From: Cryoendolithus antarcticus
Taxonomy: Eukaryota > Ascomycota > Dothideomycetes > Cladosporiales > Cladosporiaceae
Direction: 5' to 3'
Length of the DNA stretch: 64,000 nt
NCBI GenBank assembly: GCA_002077065.1
Contig: NAJO01000002.1
Coordinates: forward strand, 1,612,001-1,676,000
Made by a program: the position numbers and the translations under genes. Below, in pieces: positions 53,931-64,000 of the stretch. Positions within the stretch are counted from its first letter, which is position 1. Each line of letters starts with the position of its first letter. The notes beneath the pieces are model-generated. The model had not been told where the DNA came from. It saw nothing but the letters and a program-made list of their open reading frames with translations, and did not search any database.

Positions 53931-55177
53931 ATGACAGAAGCTGCAGCAGTATCAACGTCGGCAACAGCCACGCCATCAGCGCCGTCTCGCGCCGAGTCCT
54001 TCAGGTCTGCTACCTCACGGAATGGCACGCCAGCTACTTCGACGCAAAGTACCAGCGCAGGCGCTGAGCGAGAAGAGGTTGGCTGGACAGCACCGGCTGG
54101 GACGCTCAAAGTACCCATACCTCGACCATCTGCTACGTCGAAGCCGTCAAAGCCAGCAGAACTAACCGCCGAGCAAGAAGTAAAGTGAGTACATCCAGAT
54201 ATCGTATGATCGTGTGTTGCAGCTCCTAACCACAGTATAGATACGCCACAGTCTTTGCTCAAGTCTCACAATGGACCTCCCTCCCCACCACAACCCTCAA
54301 AGGCGCCGCCTCCGCCCCAGTCCAAGACCATGAACGCATGTTCCTAACCCACGAGTGCATCCTCCGCTACCTCCGCGCCACGAAATGGAACACAGCCAAT
54401 GCTCTCAAACGCCTACAATCCACCCTCTCCTGGCGACGAGAATACGGCGCAGACACCTTCACCTTCGACTACATCTCCCCCGAGAACGAGACGGGCAAGC
54501 AGATAATCCTTGGCTACGACAATGATGCACGGCCGTGCCTCTACCTCAGCCCCGGCAAGCAGAACACAAAGATGTCCGATCGCCAGATCCACCACCTCTG
54601 CTTCATGCTCGACCACGTCATAGACATGATGCCCCCCGGCCAAGAAACCACAGCCCTGCTCATCAACTTCTCCGGCGCAGCAGGCGGCTCCGTGCCTTCC
54701 GTGGGCCAAGCTCGCGCCGTGCTAAACATTCTGCAAGGCCACAACCCCGAGCGCCTCGGCCGCGCGCTCATCTCGCAACTACCCTGGTACGTCAACATCT
54801 TCTTCAAAGCCATCGCCGGCTTCATCGACCCTGTGACAAAGGAGAAGATGAAGTTCAATGAGGATTTGAGGTTATGGGTACCGCCTGAGCAGTTGTGGAA
54901 TCAGGCCACGGGGGATTTGGACTTTGAGTACGATCATGCTGTGTATTGGAAGGCGTTGCAAGGGGAGTGTGAGAAGAGACGGAAGGCTTACAGAGAACGG
55001 TGGGAGAGCGGTGGGAAGAGAATCGGGGAGTTCGAGGCATATTTGAGGGGTGGGGATGCGAAGAGTCTTGGACAAAAGCTGGAGGAGGCTGGGAAATTCG
55101 ATGGGCCGGAAGGAGAGGTGAAGGTGAATGTGGATGTTGATTTAGCTGCGGCGGAGGTTGCCAAGCTGACGGTGTAG
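53931..55177 (+). CDS. Sec14-like (CRAL-TRIO) phosphatidylinositol transfer protein
   Basis: Two exons, 53931-54184 and 54241-55177, give 396 aa. A Ser/Thr/Ala-rich leader of about 85 residues is followed by the CRAL-TRIO N-terminal helices with the typical ECILRYLRATKWNTANALKRL. The lipid-binding lobe then shows GKQIILGYDNDARPCLYLSP, HVIDMMPPGQETTALLINFS and QGHNPERLGRALISQLPWYV, the Sec14 signature, ending with KFNEDLRLWVPPEQL. The features are closest to the Pdr16/Pdr17 branch of yeast Sec14 homologues. These transfer phosphatidylinositol and affect sterol and drug tolerance at the plasma membrane or lipid droplets. The tail is charged and helical. Ligand choice cannot be deduced from sequence alone. 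Confidence 0.92.
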
Positions 55178-55696
55178 ACGTGCTGGTGAGGTGGGACTGG
55201 CATGATACTGCATTGCGAGGCGTTTTGGGCATGAGGGACGGTCCTCCTCGGGCAACGAAGCATTGTGCGCAGATCACAAGGCCATAGATCTCGCTATGGC
55301 TCGCGTAGAAGAATGAACGTCAGATGTATACATCGCTGACGGGCAAATAGGTATACGAGCAGCCTCAGGGTGGTGAGCTCATGTGTAGAGCCTCACACCT
55401 GCATTGGAGAACAACGTCTGCAAGTCATTTTGAGGTCTCATGCCGCACTGTAAGTCTCCGTCTCCTTACTCACTTTCAGTGATACCCTTATCCCAAGGCT
55501 CACTCACTCGCGCCTTCCGATCACACATCACATCGTGACTGCCTTGTGCAGTGTCAGCCTTCATGTATGACCGCACTGAATCACAATATCTCTGTCATTG
55601 ATAACAACCTTCCACTCGCTACATCTCTCAATAGTTACACCAGCACTCATTCCTACTCTCGCTCCGCCACCGCTACAGCATCTCCATACTTCCACC
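55178..55696. other. Intergenic
   Basis: 519 bp between two plus-strand genes. Pyrimidine-rich just before the C2H2 gene start. Nothing else recognised. Confidence 0.5.
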
Positions 55697-57490
55697 ATGG
55701 CCTCCCGCCACCGCTCCACCCACTTCACCTCAAACGCCGACAATGACATCCGCTGCAGCTATCCATCCTGCACATTCACCTTCGCCACAACAAATGACAT
55801 GAAAACCCACAAACTCACCGACCCCGCACACCACTACTGCCGCAAGTGCGACACAGACTGCCTCGACTGGTCAGACCTCACTCAGCACAGGATCGACGCC
55901 ATGGCGCCCTGGCTCGAACTGCACAAAGACCATCCCGCCATCTACAACAAGAATCCAAAACACATCGTCTGCGAGTTCTGCGGCGAGGACTTCAAATCTT
56001 TCGGCGGGCGCAAGGAGCACCGCAAGAACATGCACACGGCGTTGCAGAAAGTCGCTTGTGGTGGGTGCGGCAAGGTTTTCGAGGGCGCGAGCTGGATGAT
56101 CAAGCATTTGGAGGGAGGGGGGTGTCAGGTTGTTCCTAGGTGGAAGTTTCTGCAGTGGGTGCAGGCGAAGTATGTGCAGGATGAGTTGGATAAGGCGGGG
56201 TGTTGGGGAGAGTTGAATGAGAACTTGGCGAGGAATCCGAAGTTTGCTTTCCCTGCGGCTGGGGCAAGGCCCGGGGCGATTGAGGAGGGGAGTGAGCCTG
56301 ATCGCGAGGAGGGTGGGGTGTTGTTGGATCTTGTTGATGAGGCGCAGGAGGGTGGGGTGAGGCCGTTGGATGTTGAGGTTGAGCTTGTGGAGGTGCATGG
56401 GAAGAGGGTTCCGTTGACTAGGGCGAATTTGGAGCAGTGGCCGAAGATGCCGAAGAAGGAGGACGGGCGTCAGGTGCATGAGTATTTGGAGAAGCTGAAG
56501 ATTGGTGAGGGTGGTAAGCAGACTGAGGGGGATTTGAAGTCTCCGACGAGTGACTTCACTAGTCGTCGAGGTGGGATCAAGGTGCAGTCTGGATCGATTG
56601 GCACGATTTTCTCGCCTCCTCCTACGCCCAGCTACAACACGTCCAGAACTGCGATCGACGAAGATGTCGACGACGATGACACTGCTTCCGTGGCGACTGC
56701 TCAGGCCAGCGCAGTCCTCGCTCGCCAGCCAGACTGGCTCTCCAAAGCGCAGAAGCCAGCTCCGCCCGCCAAAGCCTGGGGTACACCTAACACCACCAGA
56801 GCCCTCTTCCCCGCCGCTCGCCCGACTCCACCAGACGCCATCGCCCGCGCCCGCAACGCTGAACGCGCCGTTGCCACCCAGCCCCGCGATATTCGCGAGA
56901 CTCGCTTCTGGGTACTCCTCCCCCTGTCCCTCCTCCGTTCCATTCTCACTGCCCTCTCAACTCCACTGACTCAACTCACAGGATCCCACCGACCCCTCCT
57001 ACGACGCCGAGCGTTTCTTCGACCCCCTGCTCGAACGCTACCAATGCCCCTTCCCCGGCTGCGACACCGAGCCCGTCCTCACGCCCACAGATCTGCACGA
57101 CCACTTCAGCATCGCACACATGCGCACAAAGTGGCGCTGTGAGGTGCCGAGCTGCTTCAAAACTTTTCGCACCGCGAGTGCGTTGGTGGCGCATTGTGAG
57201 AGTGCGAGTAAGTGTGGGGTTAGGGGGTGGGGTGGGCTGAAGACGGTACGTATTAGGGAATGTATTGGTGGGGTGAGGGGATGGGTGCTGACTGGGAGTC
57301 GTAGATGCTGGATACCGCTACCGGCGGATTCCTAGCTTCGAAGCGCTTGCCGGAGCCTGTTATCTATCGTCCAGACAATGCTGTGGTCAAGGCTGGGAAG
57401 CCGGCGGTCGATGGGCTTATGCCGACGATGTTCAAGGGGACTGTGCCGGGGCGGAAGGTCGAGGGGCAAGTGTGGGCTTCAGGGTGGTGA
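55697..57490 (+). CDS. C2H2 zinc-finger protein, 554 aa
   Basis: Three exons, 55697-56911, 56982-57245 and 57305-57490, all phase 0. The N-terminal region contains a series of C2H2-type units: CSYPSCTFTFATTNDMKTHK, CRKCDTDCLDWSDLTQHRID, CEFCGEDFKSFGGRKEHRKN and a degenerate fourth around CGGCGKVFEGASWMIKHLE. Another pair lies after the first intron (CPFPGCDTEPVLTPTDLHDH and CEVPSCFKTFRTASALVAHC). The linker between is acidic and Pro/Ser-rich. Irregular spacing and a degenerate fourth finger suggest protein or RNA contact as much as DNA binding. I cannot assign an orthologue. Codon preference changes several times along the gene: C-ending, then G/T-ending from about 56050, and C-ending again from about 56690. 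Confidence 0.82.
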
Positions 57491-58378
57491 TTCAAGGACA
57501 TCATTGAACGTGCGAAGAGGCTGCATAGTTGCATGCGAGGCTGGACAGATGCGGTACACATGGCTGCGGCATCCGGGATTCGGCAACGGCAGATTGGATG
57601 GCTGAATGAGACTGCCGGTGCTACATCAATGGGTGCTGCGGAAAGCCATGGAACCTGGATCACGAGAGATGGTGCGTAGCTAGTGTGACTGCACAGCCCG
57701 AGTCCAAGGAGACAAGGCGGTAGCTAGCTGTATAGACTGATAGAGCCGGGAGACAACGAAGACTCGGTCCACTTGCAGCCCATCCCGTCGACCTGCTGAG
57801 CGAGCCACTTCACCCAAGTCTCAACTGCCACGGAAATTCGCTACGCTGCCTTGCAAGAAGCCAAGGCCTCGCCAGATGTCACATATCTTCATTGCTCACT
57901 CAGCTGCAGTATCAGGAGCAATGTAAACGTGATTATGCACTTTCGCCTGGGTTCGCAGAGCAAACTTCACAGGTCAACGATATGAGAGCGATAACACCGC
58001 CTACCAATGCGTCGGCCGTGCCGGTGGTTCGTTGATGTAAGTATGATTCTCACGTGATTTCCATTTGAGCACGTGCTTCGGAATGACGCTTCAGCCATGA
58101 ATCGATGCCCGATCGTGTACAGTGAAGTTCCTTAATTCGGCGATGAGCACTAGTGCGATCGCGTCATCGACCAATGAGCGCGCGGCAGCGAGGCGGAGGT
58201 AAGGATGGAAGGTGTAACAAGGACTTGGCCTCGAGTCTGTGTGGGTAGAAGCAGGAAGGAGCGAGGAGGATTTACACATATGTGAGCTCGGGCCCTGTTC
58301 CCAGTGTCGGTGAGATGTCTACAAGCAATAGTAATCTTGCCACGCTATACAACACATCCGCGCAGGCAGAAAGCTGCA
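57491..58378. other. Convergent 3' intergenic region, 0.9 kb
   Basis: Between the C2H2 gene (+) and the PTM1-like gene (-). Should contain both 3' UTRs. Short frames only. Confidence 0.5.
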
Positions 58379-60195
58379 CTACTTCACAAGCCTTCCTCTA
58401 TCATCGTCATCACTTTCGCTCCCCGCTTCGTCCTCAAGCGCGAACATCGTCTCTCCATCCAGACTCGCTCGCGGCATAGCAGCCATCTTCATCGGCTTAG
58501 GCGCTGGCAGCGGCGACACATCCCTTGCTCCGTCGTTGCCTCCACCACTTCGAGGTGCGTTGTAGGAAGGCACCGAGTCATACGCTGGCGGCTTCGGCGT
58601 GGCGGAGTCGTTGGCCTCGAGATCCTCAGAGTCGAAGGTAAGTGAGTCGCGGGATGCGAGGTCGAAACCATCGTCGTCTTGAGCGATCTATTCATGGGGT
58701 CAGCAAGCCGCACAGCACGACCGAGTGGGGAGATAGCAAGACATACCTCATCGCTCATGGCAAACCTCCGATTGTTCGCCGTCGGCCGCCACACATAGGC
58801 AATAAACGCCACATCCGCGAAGTACACCAGATTCAACCACCCATCCAGAATGAACCACCTCGTGCCCCAATGCATCGGCACGAAGTCTTCGTCCCCTTGC
58901 CCGGCGAACGTCCAGCTGTTCACGAAGAAGAAGGCGAAGATGACGATGATGGAACTGAGAATGCACCACCATAGTTTCCGATACATGGCGGCTTTGACCG
59001 TTTGCTTCCGCTCCGTGAGATCCTTGAGCGTGAGGTTCAGGGAGTTGAGCGTCCAGATGTAGAATGCTGTCAGCGTGCCCGCTAAAGGCAGGACAACAAG
59101 CAGTACGAGCGGGCCGACGTTCTCGGGAGTCACGGTCAGGGAGGCGACGGAGTAGAGGACGCCGAAAAGGAAGTGCGTTATTGCTAGCCAACGGACGTAG
59201 ATCATTGTCTTGCCTAAAGTGTGCTTGACGACGCCGTAGCCCATGCAGACTATCAGGAGCAAGAAGAAGGAAAAGCTGTTCCGTGCTGCTGACAAGATCG
59301 CATCCACTACCAGCAGCACCTTGGCGCCTGTATTCAAGCCGTGCCGGTTTTGGTAATCGTAGAAGAGCCAGGTGATGAACATCTCGATCACGAGGAAGAC
59401 GAGGATGGCGGTAATGTAGTTCTGCACGGCAAGAATGTCGCTGCGGTTGAGGTAGTACAGCGCTCCCCAGCCCAGCCCAAGAAAGGCGTAGACAATCGTT
59501 ATGGCGGCGTAGAAGGGCAGCTTCGCGATCTGAGCTGCGGGAAGCTCGCCAAAGGCGTTCCGGAAGACTACGACGGCGTTGTAGTCTGTGTCGCTGTAGC
59601 CGAAGGTGCCGACGCAGTAGTAGCCTGTGCGCTTGATTTGGTAGGTTATGGGGTCGGGGTTCTTGAGGTGGACGGCTAGGGAGATGATCTGGGAGCGGGA
59701 AGTTTCGGTCGCGTTGTCTGCTGTTATGAAGGCGCCGAGCTGGTCTTTCTTGCAGAGGTCGGCGTCTATGCTCGGAGGATCACAGATGTAGATTGTCTGG
59801 AGTACGGATGTCAGTCCTGTCCCGCGACTGCACTTCATGTCCACGTGTACTCACGTTGTCTGGCGGAGGCACCGGCTTTCCCACCAGATGTCTATCCTGC
59901 CACTCGAACACCACCAAGCTGACTATCGGATCCTGATCCTCGGGTATTGCATCTTTGGGTGGTAGGAACTTCGTGAGTATGAATGGATCGACAGCTCCTC
60001 CCCAAGCTTTCCTCGAGTACATGCCCGAGCATACTTGTCGATTCGACTCTTTCTGTGTCTAAAGATATGTCAGTGGCTGTCCCGTGTGCCACTTCGCGCC
60101 AGGCATATGGGACGTACGACAGACTGCTCAGCAGCTTGCGCTACGACCAGGAGCTCCACGAGCACCGCGGCGCAAAGCTGCCGCCATCTCCCCAT
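58379..60195 (-). CDS. PTM1: Ptm1/GPR107-like seven-transmembrane (GOST) protein
   Basis: Four exons, 60195-60118, 60058-59855, 59796-58747 and 58687-58379, give 546 aa. The first exon encodes a signal peptide (RQLCAAVLVELLVVAQAAEQ). The lumenal GOLD-like domain has the family's CSGMYSRKAWGGAVDPFI, VVFEWQDRHLVG, a Cys pair (TIYICDPP...DLCKKDQ) and TGYYCVGTFGY. Seven membrane spans follow from LPFYAAITIVYAFLGLGWGA through RWFILDGWLNLVYFADVAFI. A cytosolic acidic/Ser tail is encoded by the last exon. The family (Ptm1, GPR107/108, Wntless-related) sits in Golgi and endosomes and is linked to membrane trafficking. Receptor signalling is unproven. The gene is divergent from GEP4, with 428 bp between starts. 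Confidence 0.93.
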
Positions 60196-60623
60196 CCCGC
60201 CCACGACTGTCGCGTAGCGTGTCGCTCGTTCCGATATTGCCCCCTGTATGGGTGCGCGACGCGTAGTCCGGGTAGTGCTTGCTGCAGATCCAGTTCCCGC
60301 AGCCTGGTGCTGCTGGATCAGAAGGGGTTGGATTGACGATTATCCGCGATGTGGACGGTACAAGTGGTTCATTCAGTGCAGTAGGACGACCACTGATGCT
60401 GCAGCCCAGATATCGATCGAGTTGCTGCTAAGGGGTAAAATTGTACCACAATGAGATTGCCCGAGCATGTGCTTTCACGTCGGTTCCAACGTCCATGTGA
60501 AGGCCGCGACTTCCATGCGACAGGGACAGACTTTCAGCCCTATGAACATGAGCTGCATCGCGCCTCGGCCTGGGCATACATGGGCCTTTGCTACCATCAC
60601 ATGGATGGTCTCGTCTTCATCAA
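60196..60623. promoter_or_regulatory. Divergent intergenic region, PTM1-like / GEP4
   Basis: 428 bp between two divergent starts, so it probably serves as a shared promoter. No particular site recognised. Confidence 0.4.
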
Positions 60624-61311
60624 ATGGCCAATCTCAATATCTCTGGCACACTCAACATCCTCCGGCTCTTCGCAAATCCGACACTCTGCCTGCCCCATTA
60701 CACGATCTCGACATTCGACAAGCTTCCAGTACCCCTGTCCAAAGCACTCCCGTCCAGACCAGATATCCGCGCCGTAGTCCTGGACAAAGACAACTGCTTC
60801 GCAATCCCGCACTCTAACATCGTACATCCTCCCTACCAAGCCAAGTTCGACGAGCTCAAGTCCGCTTACCCTGGATCGCAACTTCTCATTGTCTCCAACA
60901 CAGCCGGCACTGGAGCAGACCCAGGATTCAAGCAAGCTGATCTACTTGAACGAAACACGGGCGTCAAAGTACTGCATCGCGCGACGAAGAAACCTGGCTG
61001 CCATGGCGAGATCATGGACTACTTCTGTGGACTGCCGGAGACGAAGGTGACAAGGCCAGAGCAGGTGGCGATCGTCGGCGATCGACTGTTCACGGACGTC
61101 ATGATGGCTAACATGATGGGAGCGCATGCTGTGTGGGTCAGAGATGGGGTCGTACAGGACAGCAGTGTGGTAGGTGAACTCGTCATTTCATCCTTCAAGC
61201 AGCCGTATTAACCTTTACATTGTACAGTTCGCGAGATTCGAGAAGAGTCTCGCCAGCTTCTTGCAGAAGCGAGGATATGAGGCGCCGATGCCTAAGAGCG
61301 ACTCCGAATAA
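60624..61311 (+). CDS. GEP4: Mitochondrial phosphatidylglycerophosphatase Gep4
   Basis: Two exons, 60624-61169 and 61228-61311, give 209 aa from MANLNISGTLNILRLF. Gep4 is a HAD-superfamily phosphatase that removes phosphate from phosphatidylglycerophosphate in the mitochondrial matrix, a step to phosphatidylglycerol and cardiolipin. The family signature is the D-x-D nucleophile motif in IRAVVLDKDNCF. It is followed by the Ser/Asn of LLIVSNTAGTG, the basic RATKKPGCHGEIMDYF, and the acidic GDRLFTDVMMANMMGA metal site. The N-terminal ANPTLCLPHYTISTFDKLP is also typical. Length fits. The final exon adds the usual SLASFLQKRGYEAP tail. Confidence 0.95.
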
Positions 61312-62632
61312 TCAATTGCTCGCATTTGAGGCAGATGCATGAGATATTCTAGGCCTTGCGCCATGGCACGCGAACTAGGCAAGGCTCCTAGATCGACTGC
61401 CAACACTTCGATGCAGAACGCGAATGTGCTACCATATGAGGCTCCACATGCTATCTGGCGCCGTCAATGTGAATGTCTTACTCCTAAGGCCAAACGAGAG
61501 TACCAAGCCGAGTTTCTCCCATGAGGAAGCAATCTGTTCTTGAGCTCTATGTAGGTGTCCAGCTGCTCGCTCAACTGTAGTTGGGCGGAGGTCGCACAGT
61601 CAACGTTTGATACATCCAGCGGAATCAACAGCGTCGCAGGTTAAGGAGTCTAGGAGTCACCGCCAGGACGACCGCTCTGCTGCAAGTCTGGCCACACTCT
61701 GCGGTGGGAATCCATTTTTAAAAACACTCAACATTCGGCTAAAGATGCATACAAACACTCGCGGTGCGCTTGGTCGTAGCACAAGACTCTGCAGACTTCT
61801 GGAAACCGGAGGTAGAGGACTTCACCCGTGCAGGCATCAGGAAGGATTGACCAATGAATTGCAGAAGCTTCGCGACGGCGAGTTTGCATGGCTTCGTGTG
61901 TCGTAAGCGCTGCGTCTGTATGATACATGATTCAGCGCAATTGTTATTTCAGGCCAGTCGAAGTGACAAGAAAGGGTAGTAGAGCGAACTGGACCGGTAC
62001 CTACCCACGCCACCAATCTGGATCACCGAAGACATGATCACAGGAGTCGCAGAACTTCGGGACCACCGTGAATGTGGCTTGCGTGGTGAAGTCTTCGTTC
62101 AACACGCGCGGATAAGTCGGGAGCAGTCGCTGGGTCAGCCCATGGCTCCTCGACACCTGACTCACCACATAGTGACATCTCAGAGGACCGACCCCCTGCT
62201 CACATCGGGGTTCCGAGCCTCCAGTCAAGACAAGCTCGGAAGGGCCAGGCGTTTGACCCACGTGGCGGTGTTGTGGCGCGCTGAAAACCCCTGCCCAGAA
62301 TGGCCTGGACTTCGCGCTAATCTTGGTTAAGTGTTGAGCTTGGCTTTAGGGTTAGCCAAAATGAATCCAAAACTGGCTAGCTCAAGATTCAAGCATTGCT
62401 CAAGCGTTGCTCAAGCTTTTGGTATCATTGGACTCGCGCAGAACACTGGGCTCGCATCTAGCCATGAGAATGCCGCACGCCATGGCGGCAGCTGCAAATT
62501 TGTTTGGAAACGTTGGCGGATCTGCGATATGTGATAATAGGTGAGTCCTCAGGTAGGTAGATTCCTCTGCCCACCCACTGAATCTCAACTTCCCTCGCGC
62601 CCACTACACCAAGTTCTCTCATACCTCTCACA
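61312..62632. other. Intergenic, 1.3 kb
   Basis: Between GEP4 and the Ser/Thr-rich gene. Short frames on both strands lack gene features. It contains the small tandem repeat listed separately and a lone TTAGGGTTAG. Confidence 0.5.
62390..62419. repeat. Short imperfect tandem repeat
   Basis: An 11-bp unit, CAAGCRTTGCT, occurs twice in succession (62390-62400 and 62401-62411), followed by a partial third copy, CAAGC. No function inferred. Confidence 0.5.
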
Positions 62633-63902
62633 ATGCTTCGCTTCTTGGTATGCCTTACAGCCACGGCGGGTTTGGCATCTGCAAGTGGCTCGGCGATCTG
62701 TTCCAGCAATCCCTATAAGCTGTTCCAGCCGTTCTCGACATACGCCCCGGCACAGAGCTTCTGCAGTTCTCGATTTCCTGTAGCTCCTGTCACAACGACG
62801 ACGACAGTAGCCGCATACGCTACATCCACTGTGACCGCAACACAGACGGCGTTGACTACGCAGGTCGTCCAATCGACACTTATCTCGACTGAGACCGACT
62901 CCGTCACTGTCGACGTGACGACAGATGCGACAGTAGATTTGTTCTCGACCAGTACGGAAACCGATTCCGTTACGGTCACTGTGACCATAACGGGCGGCGT
63001 GCAAGCGAAGGCGAAGCGTACTGACGTGCCGACGGTGCCGACCTCGTTGCTCGCGAAGTGGCCACAGCGGACCGCAGCACCGACAGGTGTTGACAAGCGA
63101 GAGCTCGAAGCAAGGACACAGAAGACGACGAGTACATCAACGAAGACTACCATGAAGACGACGACGTCGTGCACATCAAAGACGACATCGAAGACGACAA
63201 CATCGTGTACTTCAACGGCCACGACTTCCACGACGCAGAATGCCGTTTGGAGCGCTTTGGTAGCGCAAGCATCGGCGATCCTTAGCACTGGATGCTCTTG
63301 TATAGAGACGCCAAAGACCATCACTGTAAGTCTGAACGAACGTCAGCTCTACGGTAAAAGTCACTGACTGTTCACATCAGGCCACGCAAACGAGCACAAG
63401 CACAGGAACAGTAACCAACACCGTTACCGTCACAGACGTCGCCACAAGCACCTCCTTCGGGTCCAGCACAGCTACAAGCTTCACAACAGTCACTGAAACC
63501 GTCACATTGACAGACGACATTTCCATAGTCCTAGCAACGACCACCAGCGCAACCGTAACCGCCACCGCTACCGTAACGCCGCCCTGATTCAGCGGCAACA
63601 ACGGCAACAGCAATGGAGTCTACACCTGTACCTACAACGTCCTTTGCAGCATGCAAGGCAGCTACGGCTCCTTCGGCTCAGACACGCCGTCCAACCAGGC
63701 CAACGGCGCCACGACGTTGCGAGACTGCTTGGTGGCGTGCAACAACGACCAATCCTGCGGTGCGGTCAACCTCAATCAAGTCACCAATACGTGCACGTTC
63801 ATTGAATTTCCGGGCTTCTTGCTGTATACTTACACGGCGCAATACACTACCGTTGCGGACGCTGATGTGGATTTTGCCTACATCACGGGGAACTGTGTAT
63901 GA
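62633..63902 (+). CDS. Secreted Ser/Thr-rich protein, interrupted before a cysteine-rich C-terminal domain
   Basis: Exon 1 is 62633-63325; the intron of 55 bp has GTAAGT and CACATCAG; exon 2 starts at 63381. The signal peptide is LRFLVCLTATAGLASASG. The body is dominated by Thr/Ser/Val repeats (TVTATQTALTTQVV, STETDSVTVTVTIT, TTSCTSKTTSKTTTSCTS), typical of heavily O-glycosylated fungal wall proteins. The frame meets TGA at 63585-63587, which would end the protein at 299 aa. In the same frame, without a shift, sequence continues for about 104 more residues to 63902 with seven cysteines (TLRDCLVACNNDQSCGAVNL and flanking). This looks like a PAN/Apple-like module. No consensus intron removes the TGA in frame. 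It is either a short functional protein, a recent nonsense allele or a sequencing error. Confidence 0.65.
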
Positions 63903-64000
63903 AGCTGAGAAGTCTGAGTGCAACAGCATGGGGAATTTAGATGTCGTGCGTTCTAGCTGGTATGCAGATTGGGGACTTGTCTGACGTTCAACGATTTCAT

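Noticed and set aside
62346..62355. TTAGGGTTAG, telomere-like
   Set aside because: Single partial copy in an intergenic region; not an array and not an end.

Overview
The window is nuclear DNA of a filamentous ascomycete (Pezizomycotina). The evidence is intron-split genes with short introns (mostly about 48-75 bp, GT..AG, with CTAAC/CTGAC-like branch sites), a C-terminal Zn2Cys6 regulator, a CmcJ/GA4-desaturase-family protein, a DUF4211 protein, and fungal versions of TRAP-alpha, Nha1, Pif1 and cyanase. A dothideomycete is my best guess, from overall protein character only. I recognise no transposon, rRNA, tRNA or CRISPR array, and no AT-rich RIP-degraded block. This is ordinary gene-dense chromosome arm with a few long intergenic gaps.

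Layout. 0.1-6.1 kb (all minus): a low-complexity von Willebrand A protein, a tandem CCCH zinc-finger protein, and an aprataxin/Hnt3-type DNA-adenylate hydrolase. 6.6-13 kb: a DUF4211 nuclear protein (+), RNA polymerase III subunit RPC4/Rpc53 (-), then a tightly spaced minus-strand pair, a glutathione S-transferase followed by a CmcJ-type oxidoreductase. 14.7-27 kb (all plus): an orphan protein, the ER protein Irc22/TRAP-alpha, an orphan membrane-anchored protein, a 2.8-kb gene-poor gap, a multi-pass membrane protein, an MFS sugar transporter and a SurE-type phosphatase. 27.2-31.7 kb (minus): an SDR close to trihydroxynaphthalene reductases, and B-type cyclin. 34.3-45.7 kb: a transcription factor, a Cyk3-like transglutaminase-fold protein, divergent LSM3/PIF1, cyanase, and a putative dual-lipidated coiled-coil protein. 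45.9-61.3 kb: Nha1 antiporter, Ncs2/Ctu2, Pol12, a Sec14-like lipid-transfer protein, a C2H2 protein, Ptm1-like 7TM protein and Gep4 phosphatase. 62.6-63.9 kb: a Ser/Thr-rich secreted protein with an in-frame TGA before a cysteine-rich tail.

Most genes are unrelated housekeeping functions: replication and repair (Pol12, Pif1, Hnt3), RNA (Rpc4, Lsm3, Ncs2), cell cycle and cytokinesis (cyclin B, Cyk3-like), and membranes and lipids (Nha1, Ptm1, Gep4, Sec14-like). I do not see a coherent novel multi-gene system. The best leads are the GST/CmcJ pair, the dual-lipidation coiled-coil protein, paired MluI boxes upstream of POL12, a GATA-containing direct repeat between LSM3 and PIF1, three genes that begin with 2-4-codon exons, the interrupted secreted protein, and abrupt within-gene switches in synonymous codon choice. 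Exon boundaries were deduced by eye from splice consensus and reading-frame continuity. Every multi-exon model given as complete sums to an intact frame.
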